From NCBI GenBank assembly GCA_009823395.1, contig CM020518.1, positions 16,106,501 to 16,170,500 on the forward strand: a stretch of 64,000 bases of DNA, read 5' to 3'. This stretch comes from Thamnaconus septentrionalis. Taxonomy: Eukaryota; Chordata; Actinopteri; Tetraodontiformes; Monacanthidae. Under the pieces are notes generated by a model, which worked only from the letters and a program-made list of their open reading frames with translations, did no database searches and was not told the origin of the DNA. This document shows positions 11,186 through 25,000 of this stretch, in pieces. The translations under genes and the position numbers were made by a program. Each line of letters begins with the position of its first letter. Positions within the stretch are counted from its first letter, which is position 1.

Positions 11186-14100
11186 CCGAGGGGCAACCAG
11201 CAGAAGGACGGGGACAGAAGAATGTTGCATAATTGGATCCGACTCTGCCCCCCCCCTCCTCCTCCTCTCCGCCCCCCCACAGTGCACGTCCCGGGACCTC
11301 CCAGTAAAACCCCCCCGGTGCACAGCCGCGTTCAGTCTCAAGAGGAATGGCATTTACAAATATCCAGCCAATTAGAGGCTTTTGTCACTTAACCCCCTCT
11401 GGCAGGGCTGCTTTGCCGGGATAGATGTGCGACATCCCTGCAGCTTGAATCGAAACAGCTGCGACGGCGTTCGCATCCAGTCCGCGCGGCCACCGAGCCC
11501 TAAGAACGCCACATTCTCTTCAAAGAGTGGCAAAAACTGATATGTTTCTCTCCAGATTCCATAAAAGACTGAATAATCACAGTAGACTAGAACCCAACAT
11601 TGATTATTTTTTTTTTTTTTTTTTTAATGAACATTTTGACCGAGGAACCCGACAGACCACGTGGAACATTTCCTAAATTCTTAATTTCCTTAATTTCCTG
11701 CGATGATTTCCGCAGTTCTTTCATAAAAGAGCCCATTGAAAGTGTTTGGCAAAGTGAAGAAATGTTTCAAAGGTGACCGAACTTATTTTTTTCATGCCAG
11801 TGTGGCCAGTCAGCCCTCGCTCCCCGAGGCTTCCATTACTGCTGCATGTGTTCCCTCGGATGTGAAAACGCCACCCTGCTCAGACGAAACTGCCGCCGAC
11901 AGCAGCAGCGTCGATGCTAATCGCGGCGGCGACGGCGGCGGCGGCCGGCTTTTCCAGCCACTTCCTGTTTTTATCCCTCGTCCTCATCTGGGGGCTTTTC
12001 AGGGCAGCTAGCGGCAGCGGCTTCCTCATTTGAGCACATTGTAGAGGAAGCTGATTGCTCAAGTGGTGCGAAGCCGGCTGGAAAACACTCCAGCACTTTG
12101 CACGGGCGATACGGATCACCGAGCCGCCAGAAACACCAGACACATCACTCAATGAGTGGCGGGGGGGGGAGGGGGGGGCAAGAAATAGTGCAACTAGAAG
12201 CAACGGGATATTCAACTTCTTTTTTTTTGGATGTCTTTCATAATATCCTTGGCCTTCACTGACTCGACGCCGCCTCCTGATGTTTTCCGCTCACTCATTA
12301 GTGGTGCTGTGTGTTCTCATAAAAGTCCACAGTGGAAAAAAGAAAGGCCTTTTCCTCCGGAGGCCAACTCCACCAGCCTGCTCATCAGCAGCTGCTCCGC
12401 CTGAAGCCAGGGAGCATGTGGTCGTGCGGCTAAACAGATAAAACACGGCGAAGAAAAAAGGAAGAAAGGGAGGCAGAAAGGAAGGAGAGGGACCGGCAGC
12501 GGCAGAAAGCAGAAACCGGCAGGATAACGCCGCCCCCCCCCTTTTTTTTTTTCCCCCCAATCGCCAGCGAACTCCCAGTGGGCCAGATCTGATATTCCGT
12601 CTGGGAGGAACGCTGGGAAGGTGAATCCGCTCGGCCTCAAGGTGTGCAGCTGGTGGAGGGGAGGTGGACACTGGCGGAAGAGGAAACTGGAGCGAGGTCA
12701 CCCCCCCACCCACCCCCCCCACCCCACCCCGACCCTTTCCAACTAACAAACGCAAGTGAGATAGAAACTTACAGCAGTTCTGATTAAACGGGAATTGACC
12801 CACTGTTATGTGCAGTGAAGGACCAAATGACTTGAAGTCGCTTTAGGAATGACAATTAAAAAAAATCCAATAAGCATCAATCTAATGCGATGGCTGCTTA
12901 GTTTACCAGAAAAAAGTTTTTCATCCCATTCGCCCAGTTTGGTGAGAATTATAGAAAAATATATTAATATTAATGTTCAGATTTTCAACCGAGAAACAAA
13001 AATGACCTGAAATAAAGATTTAGGTTGTTGTTTTTTTTTCACTTTTCTCTTTTCATAATTAAATCTGATCTGGCTCACTGGGCTTCACAATGTGAGAGGT
13101 AAGAGCAAATAACCACTATTGAACACATTATCATAATCAACAATACTGTGTTTTACTAAGTTTTGCTGTTTTCGCAAAGCAGCAAATTTGAAAATTCATG
13201 GACATCACTTAAAAAAAACCAAAAAACTTTAGAATGAAGAACATCATTTTGGTGTCTCTGTATAATTGTCTGTAAACCACTACAGGTGACTGCAAATGCT
13301 GGACTTGGCATCAGACTTGGTGAGAAGCGTCTGTTAATCATTGATCAGCAGTGAGATTAGAGACTTAATCATTGTGCCCAGCGACTTAATGTGTGGTGGA
13401 AGTGTTGATCAGTTAACCAGGCACCAGTCACACCTTGCAAGTGAGCTTGTTGTCACCTGAGCCGTGAAACAAACCAAACACCGACGGAGAAGAAAACCCC
13501 TCCCGAGCCATCGAAGGCCGAGGTGAAAAGACTCAGAAACAGCTCGCGAGCTGATTTCTGGATCCTCGGCGCATTAGCAGCTGCGGCCTGCGGCCTGCGC
13601 AGGCTTGTGGGCTGTATAATGGTCATTTACACAACAACAATTGCCTGGTTTGTCTTCACTGTTTACAGTGGGTCGCAAAACGGTTCCAGGTCCGGCATCT
13701 ACCCGGGTTTTCAGTGAATGAACTCGGGAGACCCTCCGGTCTCACTCGGTAAACACTGGCGTTTGGACTCCCCCGAAGAGACGGCCCTCGCCGCATCTCT
13801 CCCAGCATTCCTCCCGCGTGTTGACCGCCCGGTTGGTTCGGGGGTAAATCGGCGGGTTTACGACCAGGCGGCCGACCCACTGCGCAAACACGAGGGCCAG
13901 GGCCCCGGCCCGAAAGAAAGTCCCGGCAGATTGGGGCGTCGTTAACCCTGAAACGCATCCCTGGCCCGGGGACTTTTACGCTGTTTGGTTTTCCCATTTG
14001 AGGCAGCGACGGAGGAGCGAGAAAGACAGGAAAGGGACAAAGGGTGGGGGGGGGGGAATCCAAACAGCAATTTCGGCCGAAAAACATTCATTTCTGTAAA

Positions 14101-17100
14101 TGAGGGAGGAACCAACCGGACTGACGGCAATGAAGCCCAACTGAGGGGACGACTTGGGTGCTTCTGGGCTTTATTACGGGGGGCGGGGGGGTCACACCCT
14201 GGTTAAATGAACAAATCTGAGGGTTGCTGTACGTACGAAGAAGCCAGACAGCCTGTAAAAGAGGTGCGCACAAACCATAAAGAGCGGAACCGTCGAGGAG
14301 GAGGAGGAGGAGCGAGCGTTCACACGCTGTCAAAACAGGCTGGCAGCGAGCGCCACACGTGGCAGCCGCGAGGTGGTTCGTTCTTTTTTCCCCGTTTTTT
14401 TTCCTTCTCTCTCTTTTTTTTTTTTTTGCCGGCGCAGCTGTGCGGTCACGTACCTCTTTCTGTGGGAGGTCGGCGGGTTTGGTTTTTTCGCCGCGGCGTC
14501 GGGAGCCCCGAGGTGACGAAAGCGCCTCTTGCGACAGGGAGCCACGTCCGTGATGTCCCTCAGGCTGTCGTCCAGCGGGCTCCCGGCGGGAGACTCTGAA
14601 GACACAATGAGTCACGCTTTGAGTTTTTTGGTTTTTTTTTTTTTTTTTTGCATTTTTCGTGAGCGAGACACAAAAAGATTTAAAAATAAACAAGTGCAAA
14701 AAAGAAAGGTTTCATTGACGTAATTGCGAGTCTGTCACTAGGACTGGCAGTGTTGACCTGCACTTGAGTGCGGATGTAACGGCAGCACAGTTATCACTTG
14801 TGAACTCTGTCAAAAAGTGGGATTTATTTATTTGTTTTACTCGTTTTTTGGGCCGTTTTCTTTAACATGAAGTGAAAATTCATGGTGGAAGCTAAAAAAA
14901 CCAGCCACTGGCAACCTCAACTCTGACTCGGAAAACCAGTCGGTCAGCCAACATTTAAAACAAATTTGATAGCTGAGGGGAAAATTAGAGATCTGCCTTT
15001 TTGACGGGAATTAAACACTTGGACCCCAAATTTGTATCCCTGCTTGTACAGAGCAAACAGACCAGAGTGCATGTATTTAAAACACCCTCGGCCTCTAATT
15101 GATTCAACAGGCCTCGGCCCAGTTATTAAAGGGTTTTTTTGCTGCTGAAACTCCCTTCACGATCCGCCAACTCCCAAGAAATGAGAAGAGCCCATTCTTT
15201 GCTGGTTTTCCCCCTTTTCAAGAGATTCATAGTCCAGGAAATCACCCTTTGTGATGTCACAAAGGGGCATGGATACTTCATGTTAAACATATGACACAAC
15301 ATCATAAAAACAGGAAAGGAAAAACAAAACACAGTGCACAAGATTGTAATAAATAAGCTCAACTAAAAGAGGAACATCTTTATTTTGTTTCACTCTTTCA
15401 CCACTCAGGGATCCACAGGAGGAGGCCGCAGGTCGACCCAGTGACAGTTCTGAGGCAGGGTGATGCTTTGGCCCAAACACTAATATGCTCCAAATGACAC
15501 AGCGAACACGCCAGAGTCTGTCGTAAAGTGTTACCATTCAACTTAACATGCTAATATTAGCTATCAGCCGAAGCTAAAAGAGCCTCTACCAGGTGTGCGG
15601 CAGACGATTTAAGAAGCAACACAACTGTTTGGATGAGCGAAAGGTGACGTAAGTCGCCCCAACTCTCCAGGGGCGAAATACAATTTCTTTTTTTTTTTTT
15701 TTTTTTTTTTAAACGATAAACATGTCATTCCCGCAACAGCGTGAGAGATTACAGTCGGCACCGAGCCAACACCTGCTGCTGGCGGCTAGCGTCTTTCTTC
15801 TGCCCGACTGCTGCTGTCATCACCTCCCCTGCCGGCCTCTGTCCTTTAACGTGAGGATACCTGAAAAAGCGCGTCGGGCCGACCATTCTCCTGGGATCAA
15901 AGGCGGAGGGCGTTAGCTGCGCCCCTGGGATCAAAGGCGGAGAAAAGGAAAAAAACAAATGCAAAGATGCAGCTGACGCGAACAGCGCTAGTCTGAAGGC
16001 AAAGGAAGCCGGTAAAAAAAGGAAAAAACTTGTCTGCAGCTGAGATGTTCATGATGTTGAATACGTTTTGCAGAACCCATTCCTGTCTCCAACTTTGTGC
16101 TTTCTTTCGTAAAGGAAGAACTGAAACCCCTCTTGAGAAACACCTCTTGCGATGACCTTATTCCAGAATTGCGTCTTTTCCTCCAACCTCTTCGGCTAAA
16201 ATACGTCACGGTCGCACGGAGATAGCACTGAAGCCAGAGGCTGGATGAGGCTGTTGGAAAATGTGGCAACATTTTAAAGATGGCTCTCTCTCAATTTTTA
16301 TGTTTTACCCATCATCGCTACTCCTCGCCGGGCCCGCCCCCCTCCTCCCAAAACGGTCTCCCCTGATTTCGCAAGAGCTCACAGACTCCACAGTTTGTAA
16401 AAGCTGCCAGTAAAACTCAATGACTCAGCGGCTAAACGGCAGCGGGAGCAAATAAAACCGTTTTCAGGTGTTTCTCGAGCCTTTTATCCACTTTATGGGT
16501 TTTCTCTTCTTCTTTTTCTGTTTTTCAACCACAAGTCAATTTTTATGTATTTATTTATTTTCTGCTACTGGTTAAACGCGATTTGAACTCGACACTGCAG
16601 AGATGGAGATCACTGGCAGCCCGTCGCTCGCTGTCAACGCTCACTTTCTCCTCTTCCACGAACTCCAGTTTCGCTCAAACCGCGAGTTGGGCTCGGCGGT
16701 TTGGTCGCCGAGGAGGAGGAACCGTCACAGCGGATCCTGTTCTGCCACTGTCATGAAATGACATACTGATTTTTTTTCTTTCTTGCATTTTCATTCCTAT
16801 ATATAATATTGAAAAGAGCTTAAAATGAGGTTTAACATTGCTCCATTAAATGTGTATTTATTTAATGTGTAAACGGGTAAATTGATTAAGATGTAACAAA
16901 AAAAACCTACTGTGCATCAACACTACAATCTCAGCAGCAGTGGGACACACTTAGCATGTGTGCGCTCCACAAATAGAGCCATGCGCTCGAGCTGCATATT
17001 TCTTGAAGCTGCCCCACCGCCTCCTCCCCACTTCCCCGCCGTCTCCTGGGCCGGGCCTTTCCAGCAACAGTCTTCAGCCGTGGCAACAGAAACAAAACAA

Positions 17101-17690
17101 ATGTTGGTCGTAGTGCAGAAGGGTTTTTTTTTTTTTTGGGGGGAGACGGTGGGGAGGTGAGGGTCCGACAGCACCGGGGGGACGTCTGCAAGTTGTCGTA
17201 TCGCGCGACTCCGACTGCCGCTCTAATGTGTGTGAGAAAGTGGAAAAGAAGAAACAGACAGAGCGAAAAGGGGGATACACGGAGAGGGGGGGCCAGGGGA
17301 TCGGGGGGGGGCTCCCTTACAGGAAAAAATTCCCGCTTCCAATTTGAGGATTGGTTACTTGTGTTCGGTCAGGATCCATCTTGGTGACAGCGCCGACCTC
17401 ACAGGTCCGACCTCCGTCTGGTGGCACATTAATCACGTCCAGGCCGAGCGGGAAGTCGATTGGGGGCGGGGGAGGGGTTTGATGTAGTGGGACGTCAACG
17501 GCTGGAAGCTGCTGCGCTTAAAGGTGTTTTGGGCCGTCGGTCGGCAGAGACCCCAAAGAACCCACCACCCTCCCTGGGGCTCGCCGTTAGTTACATAACT
17601 CCACCATGATGTCACAGTTGTTTTCGGGGGGGTTGGCGTCGTGTCTCGGCTCTTGCGTGGCTCCCTGTTAGCGGCGTTGAGGTTGATTTA

Positions 17691-17727
<37 letters not shown>

Positions 17728-18988
17728 TTTAAAACCTGCCCGTGAAAACAACGCCGCCGAGCGCCGCCTGCGAAGGATCCGTAAAGGTACCCGCTCGAGT
17801 GATGACGCGACCGTACGACGCTTTGCCGCCAGCTAATATTCCTGGAAGAGCTCCCTTTTTAACCAATTCTGACATGAAAACGCAAATTGTCTGAGATTGG
17901 GAATTTGTTTTGTGTAGATGGAATTTTTTTTTGTGTGATTTTGTTGATTAGTTTTACTTGAACCAAAAGAGAAACAAATACATCAGTGGAAAAAACATGG
18001 ATTAACCTTTTTGAGCTGCCAAAGTCCTTCTGAGGACAGAGGAGAGTGAACCAGCCAAACCCAGTCGGCTACGGATGAAAACATTCCCATACGCAGAGTT
18101 AGAAATGAAACCGTACCTGGCTGTGGTTCAGCCGGTGTCGGCTGCGCTGATTCCGGTTCTTCATCTGTGCTCCCGCCGTACTCGTCCTCATCCGGACCTG
18201 CCGCCCGCTCCGACTGCGCCGTGTCCCCGTTCCCCCGCTCGTCCGATTCCCTGCTGGATGTGTCAAAGAATACGGAAGAGAAGGACTTCAGCAGTTTCAG
18301 GAGGATCTACAGTAGCATGTTGCTGGCGCAGTGGTTAGCGCTGCTGCTTTGATTCCGGGCCTTGGGCCTTTCTGTGTGGAGTTTGCATGTTCCTCCCTGT
18401 GTCTGCGTGTTCTCTCCGGGTTCTCCGGCTTCCTCCCACAGTTCAAAACATGCATTTGAGGCCAAATATGGAAACTGACCATAGGTATGTGTGAGAGAGT
18501 GTGAATGGTTGTATGTCTTTCTATGTGGTCCTGTGATGAACTGGCGACTTGTCCAGGGTGTCACCTGGCCTTCGCCCAATGACAGTTGGGATAGGCTCCA
18601 GCAGATAATGGACGGATGGATGGATGGATGGGTGGATGGATGGGTGAATGGGTGGATGGATGGGTGGACGGATGGACGGATGGGTGGATGGACGGGTGGA
18701 TGGATGGATGGATGGACGGATGGATGGGTGAATGGGTGGATGGATGGGTGGACGGATGGACGGATGGATGGGTGGATGGATGGATGGATGGATGGATGGA
18801 TGGGTGGATGGATGGGTGGGTGGGTGGATGGATGGATGGATGGATGGGTGGATGGATGGATGGATGGATGGGTGGGTGGGTGGTGGATGGATGGGTGGGT
18901 GGATGGATGGGAGTGGATGGATGGGTGGATGGATGGGTGGATGGATGGATGGGTGGGTGGATGGATGGGTGGATGGATGGTGGATGAG

Positions 18989-19019
<31 letters not shown>

Positions 19020-22000
19020 ATGGATGGATGGATGGATGGGTGGGTGGGTGGGTGGGTGGGTGGGGTGGATGGATGGATGGATGGATGGATGGATGGATGG
19101 ATGGATGGATGGATGGATGGGTGGGGTGGGTGGATGGATGGATGGATGGATGGATGGGTGGATGGATGGGTGGATGGATGGATGGATGGATGGAAACATT
19201 GAAATGGAAGTTTGGGCCTTTTTTAACGGTTGAATTTTGGAGTGTTTAAAAAAATGCAGACAGGCCCCGATGTTAATTTTTTAATGCCATATAAAATAAA
19301 CCAGGCAAATCGAGGAGCCGAGACAGGACGTGGCATCGCCTTATACAAGAGACAGGTTGGGAGTTAGGAGCGGCTAAAAATGCAGCTCAACACAGAGGAA
19401 GGGAAAAAAAAGGTCAACTTTTTGGGAGGGTTGATTAATACTTTGAGATTATCCAGTATGAACGCCAAAGCAGTCAGGTTTCAGGACGAGCCAGCTCCCC
19501 AGCCAAACGCCAACGTGTGGGTAAAAAGAGAGAGCGGAAGAATCTGTGTACGTGGTTCACCTCGTCTGCTGGAGGCTGCTGATGCTCTGCTGCAGGCTGC
19601 GGATCTTGGCCTTCTTCTCGTTCAGGACCAAGACAAACCGCGAGTAGAGCTCCGCTTCCAGGGCTTCTTTGCATCCGGCATAACGCTTCAATCTGCAGTA
19701 GGACAGAACACACACGCACGCACAGAAAACATGCGGCAAATAACTTTATGAGGCGCTTTGTGAAAAAAAATAAAGAGCCTTCGTTCTCTAAAAGCATCGT
19801 CCATGGTGATGTGTTTCCACGTAGCAACGTGACACCGCTCCAGCTAATCAGTGATGAATGGTGCAGTCAGGGGAGCGATCGCAGGGGCATAAATCACGCG
19901 AAGGATTATCTTCAAAGCTGGTATTTTCTTTCGAAAACATTTTTTTGAAACCTATGCTCTGTCACGCCTGGAGAAAAGATGGCAGCAACGGACGCAAACG
20001 CAACAAAACAGAGCGGAAAACTTCACGGAAATAGCACGTTGACCTATGAATCACGACGCTGACTGTCTGTGAGTGGGCTAGGCGCGATAACCCCTCACCT
20101 CGCCAGCGCCGTGACGTCTCGCTGACAGCGGGAAAACGCACGCAGAGGAATTTCGGCAAGAGCACGACGCAACATCTTCCCGTGTGTGGTCCAGTTGGAG
20201 AAGTTTTCCAGTTTTAGTTTCAGACCGACACCAAATCTTTGTTGGACGTTGTGCGTTTTAAAAAGAAATAAAAAGGGGCGACTAAACTGAGAGAAAGAAG
20301 CTTGATTGGTGCCCTTTGTGACATCATGAGGGGCTGATTTCCAGAGAAGCATATTTGGGAGTGCGCTGTGGGAAGGGGCAAATGAATGAAGCCTGTCTCG
20401 TTTGGAGTGAGTTCAATGACTGGATAGACACACAGAAAAATGTGGGTGGACTTTGCGTGACATTGGCTCTTTAACAGTTTGACACCACAATCAAACAGCC
20501 ATGAAATAATTTGTACATGGATTTAAAAATCAAATCAGTCAATCTGCTGTTTTTTTCCCAGTGTGACCACGAACCCTGCTTCAGAATTTCCTTCTCATGA
20601 AACCACTGGTTTACCCAAGCAAGTACAAACCCCAGCCTAAACACAACAAGCAACCCCGTGCAACGCGCTGTTTACGTGTTTTTCAAAGTTTGACGTCGCC
20701 ACACCCAGCTGGCTAAGAGGGCCGTCGTCGTGTGTTGCGTGCGTGTTTACTCTGAAGCGATGCGCTGCTGCTCCTGACTCAGCTTCAGGTTCTCCTCCTC
20801 CAGTCGCTGGTTGTGCTGCTCCAGAGTGTTTCCCCTCTGCAGGCTGTGGACCAGCAGCTGCCTGACGGCGTCCGCCGGCTCCGTCACGGCCTCCAGCGTG
20901 ACAGAGCCCAACTGGAACTGGGACAAAAAAAAAAAATAGAATATAGAAAAGATGAAAGATCCGTCAACCCAATTGTCATTTTGCAGCACCAATTGGGGAA
21001 ATAATGATCATGGATTGAAGATGACTGCAGAAATTTCGCGACCACTTGGTGACCGTACTGATGCTGCTGCTGCTCATTTGAGAAGTAAATACTTTAAATA
21101 ACCACAGCTGCTGTCCTATGGGGTTATTATGGGCAGTGTTGGCAAGTAATCTATTACTAAGTAATCCACTACTGTAATTAAACTACTTTTTGAGTAACCG
21201 AGTAATGTAACAGGATTACTGTGGCAAAGTTGATGATTGTATCATAATTACTTTATCAAGTAACGATTACATTACTTTTCAGAAATATTTTGCAAGCTAA
21301 AAATGGCTTATTATCCTCAAAATGTCTGACATTTAGAAAAACATTCCAAAAACAACAATGTCGCAGACAACTTCGAAAATATCAACGCTGAACCTCATAA
21401 ATTGTTGAAAGCCATGTTTACAAATCAGTCAGCAGTACTCTGCACAGTAGAGATCTTTAAAGCACTGTGCTTCTATTTATTTTTTTTTCACAATATTGGC
21501 CGTGCAGAAGGCAACAGTGCTGGACATGAGTTTGTTCTGCGAAATGTGCAGTTTGTGTTCAGAGAGCAAACATTCATTTATGTTAAGAGGACAGAGGTAA
21601 TATATGGAATTGCAATATATGCACTTTAATAAAGTTCATTTCAAAGCACTGAGCAACTGTTACTTTATCTTTTTTTAGCTAAAGTAATTAGTAATTGATT
21701 ACTTATGAAACAAAGTAGAAAAGTAATTAGATTACTTTTTAAAGAGTAATCTGTAGTTGGATTACTTTTATGGAGTAATCCCAACAGCATTGATTATGGG
21801 GTACAGAAATCTCGATCATTGGGAGGTATTCTGTCTTCCCCCGAGGAAGGCACGAAGAATAAATCCAGGAAGTGACTGGGAACCCAGCTAATGTGAAAGA
21901 GGTTAGCAAAGACTTTGCAGTAGATGTTGCGCAGGACAAAGTTTAGCTACACACTGTGCTGCACTGCAGCTCACACTGGTAAAAAAAAAAAAAAACTGCT

Positions 22001-25000
22001 AATGGATGGATTAGCAAAATAAAATGAGCAGAACAAAGGAAAGGTTTCATTTGGTAAGCTTTAGGTGAGAGCCGCTGATGATGTAACCATCATCAATAGG
22101 GAAATGTATATCCACAGCTGCCATGTTACAATATAATAGTCAAAATGTTCTGTGGTATCTGAGTCTTGCTGATTCTCCTTCTGTTTTTTGACCTGGCAAT
22201 CACGGCCCGCCGTCCTCCTTGGAGACAAAGTTTCCCTTCAAGTATGCAGCTGCCGTGTTTACACAGAGATAAGAGGCAAAGTGGCGACTATCACAGCTGA
22301 CCTCTATGACCACCGGCTCCCTAAATAACCGGCTTTCCTACGGGGGAGGAGACAGCTGCGTGTCTGCAGGTGTGTGTGTGCGCGCGTGTCTCTGCAGACT
22401 GGATAAGAAGGGAGATAAAAAATAAAAAAAAAACTTTGTTGTCTACGTTTATTGAAAGAAAAACTGGAGGGCGGCTGCGGATCGAGAGGTCGCCACTGAT
22501 CACCAGGTTGGTGGCCAGACGGATGGGGGGGGGAGGGCGGGGCTCATTCTTTTTTGTGTATTTTGTGTGTTTGTGTTTTGATAGAAGCAGCACGACCTCG
22601 GCACTGATGAGCGGGCCTTAATAGCAGCAATTACTGTGAGGACAAGCAGCTGTGACGCTGCCAATGCAGCAGATTCCAGTGATCCCAGAGCAATGGCACT
22701 GATTGAACACGGCAGCGTTGTTCAAACGTGAGAATCCGCACGCGCTTCACTTTAAACGGGAGCAACGTATTTAATAATGTACAATGTAAGGTTTACACAG
22801 TTAAGTTCCTAAATATCTAAGGTTTGCAGAAACAGATGGAGGGATGGGAGTGTGCAATACACCTTCAAATTCATAAATACTATCACAATATAGCAAATAT
22901 AATTAAAGCACATATAAAATAATGCCGACACGGTGGCGCAGTGGTTAGCGCTGCTGCCTCACAGCAAGAAAGTCGTGGGTTCGATTCCGGGGCCCGGACC
23001 CGTGACCTTTCTGTGTGGAGTTTGCATGTTCTCCCTGTGTCTGCGTGGGTTCTCTCCGGGTTCTCCGGCTTCCTCCCACACTCCAAAAACATGCATGTGA
23101 GGTCAATTGAACACTCTAAATTGTCCGTAGGTGTGCATGTGAGTGTGAATGGTTGTTTGTTTCTATGTGGCCCTGCGATGAACTGGCGACTTGTCCAGGT
23201 TGTCACCCTGCCTTTGCCCTAAGACAGCTGGGATAGGCTCCAGCAGACCCCCGTGACCCTGAATTGGAATAAGCGGGTATAGAAGATGAATGAATGAATA
23301 AAATAATGCTTCCTATTGGCTGGTATAAAACAATGCTTCCTATTGGCTTGTGAAAAAAAACAACGCGTCCTATTGACTCGTATAAAACAATGCTTCCTAT
23401 TGGCTAGCGTAAAATAAGGCTTCCTATTGGCTCTTGCAAAACAAGGCTTCTGATTGGCTTGTGTAAAACAATGCTTCCTATTGGCTCTTGCAAAACAATG
23501 CTTCCTATTGGCTCTTGCAAAACAAGTCCTCTGATTGGCTTGTGTAAAACAAGGCTTCCTATTGGCTCGTGCAAAACAACACCTCTTATTGATGGTATAA
23601 AACAAGGCTTCCTATTGGCTGGCGTAAAATAACGCTTCCTATTGGCTCTTGCAAAACAAGAATTGTGATTGGCTTGTGTAAAACAAGGCTTCCCAAATTA
23701 TACCAGACACATGATGGAACCAATAAATCGCCCTATCGAAGTAAAACACACAACTTTACACACCGATCTTTAGAGTAAAATGTTTCTTCACACTAGTTTG
23801 GGTTAAATAATCAAACAGCAAACTCACCACAGCTGGCAACTAGTATCAACTCATTACCAACCACACTTTCCTCACCTCCCGGGTTTCACCTGTGTGCTTG
23901 ATTGTTGATTTTATGTTTAATGTGTTTCTTTTCGCTTTATTTACTGTGCCCTCATATTTGCCAGCCATGACTTCACCGCCTTACAGAAAATGTTAAGCAA
24001 ATACAAGTTAAAATAAAACTGCTGCCTTGAAGTGGAAATACCTCCTCAAGGCTCTCCTGGAAAACACGTGCAGTCGTTGTCGTGTACGTGAGTCAGTGTT
24101 GAACTCGTAAAGCCGAAACAAACCTGACTGCTAATATTCAACTCTGTGATTTCAGTCTGATGCTGTCGACCGGACTGAGACGCTGTTGGCCTGACTGAAC
24201 CCAGCTGGCTCCAACACTGTTGACGCGGGCGAAAGCTCTCCATGTTGTCATAGAAACAAACCTTTTTCTCTCCTTTTTTTTTTTTTTTTTTTTTTAAATT
24301 TCTGAGTCAATGATTCAGACTAATTAACTGCAGGGCACTTTGGGAAGAGCTCCAAGTGCAGCTCCACCTACTCTAAAATTTAATGCTAAAGGGGCGATGG
24401 TGGGCGGTAATACAGCGATGGTGGTGCTAAAGTCACCAGTGTATCTCGGCCCCAATTAATAAAAACAAAAAACATAGCGTAGCTTTCTAACACAAATGCT
24501 GTTTTAACATCACAGAACAGAGAAACAGGTCATTTGTGAACGTTGCTTTGATTTAAACCATTGTTATTTTAAAGGCTGTGACTCTGGCAGACATTGATGA
24601 ACCAATCTTAATCACATGGTGCCTGACCTCACAACCTTTTGCCACATGCGTCACTTTGAGATCGGGTAGAGCAATCTGAGAAATGTAAAGTTTGGCCATG
24701 TTGAAATTTTCAATCATCTGCTTCTCTTCGTGCGTGCTTGGCAACGGGTCACCAAGTCAAGTTAGAGTCACATGGAAATAACTTCTTGTTTGGACTGAGT
24801 CATATCTAATTTATTTCTTGAATCTGAAAACATCTGAAATTGCTGATCTGAGTCACTTGAAAGGAGAAATTAAGCTAAAAAAAAACAAAAAAAAATGGGT
24901 CACTTGAACCATATAATGTAAATGCAGCCTGCAGGATTTGGCTGCATTTAATCCATATTATTTGGCCACATGCTTGAGTCTGATTTTTCCATCAGTTAAA

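Noticed and set aside
18491..19249. Long open frames on both strands (252 and 212 codons) with Trp-Met-Asp-Gly or Ile-His-Pro-Ser repeats
   Set aside because: They are translations of the GGAT microsatellite inside an xrcc4 intron; no start context, splice structure or non-repeat domain.
22926..23010. tRNA gene suggested by A- and B-box-like motifs (also at 25116-25200 and 18317)
   Set aside because: No cloverleaf stem pairing is evident, and the motifs head a repeated 370-bp retroposon, so they are a SINE promoter.
23219..23605. 128-codon minus-strand frame with a nine-residue Cys-Phe-Ala-Arg-Ala-Asn-Arg-Lys repeat
   Set aside because: By-product of the 27-bp minisatellite, whose unit is a multiple of three; no signal peptide or domain.
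23298..23690. Regular ~27-bp repeats, CRISPR-like at first sight
   Set aside because: The units are contiguous with no unique spacers, they diverge throughout, and the DNA is vertebrate.
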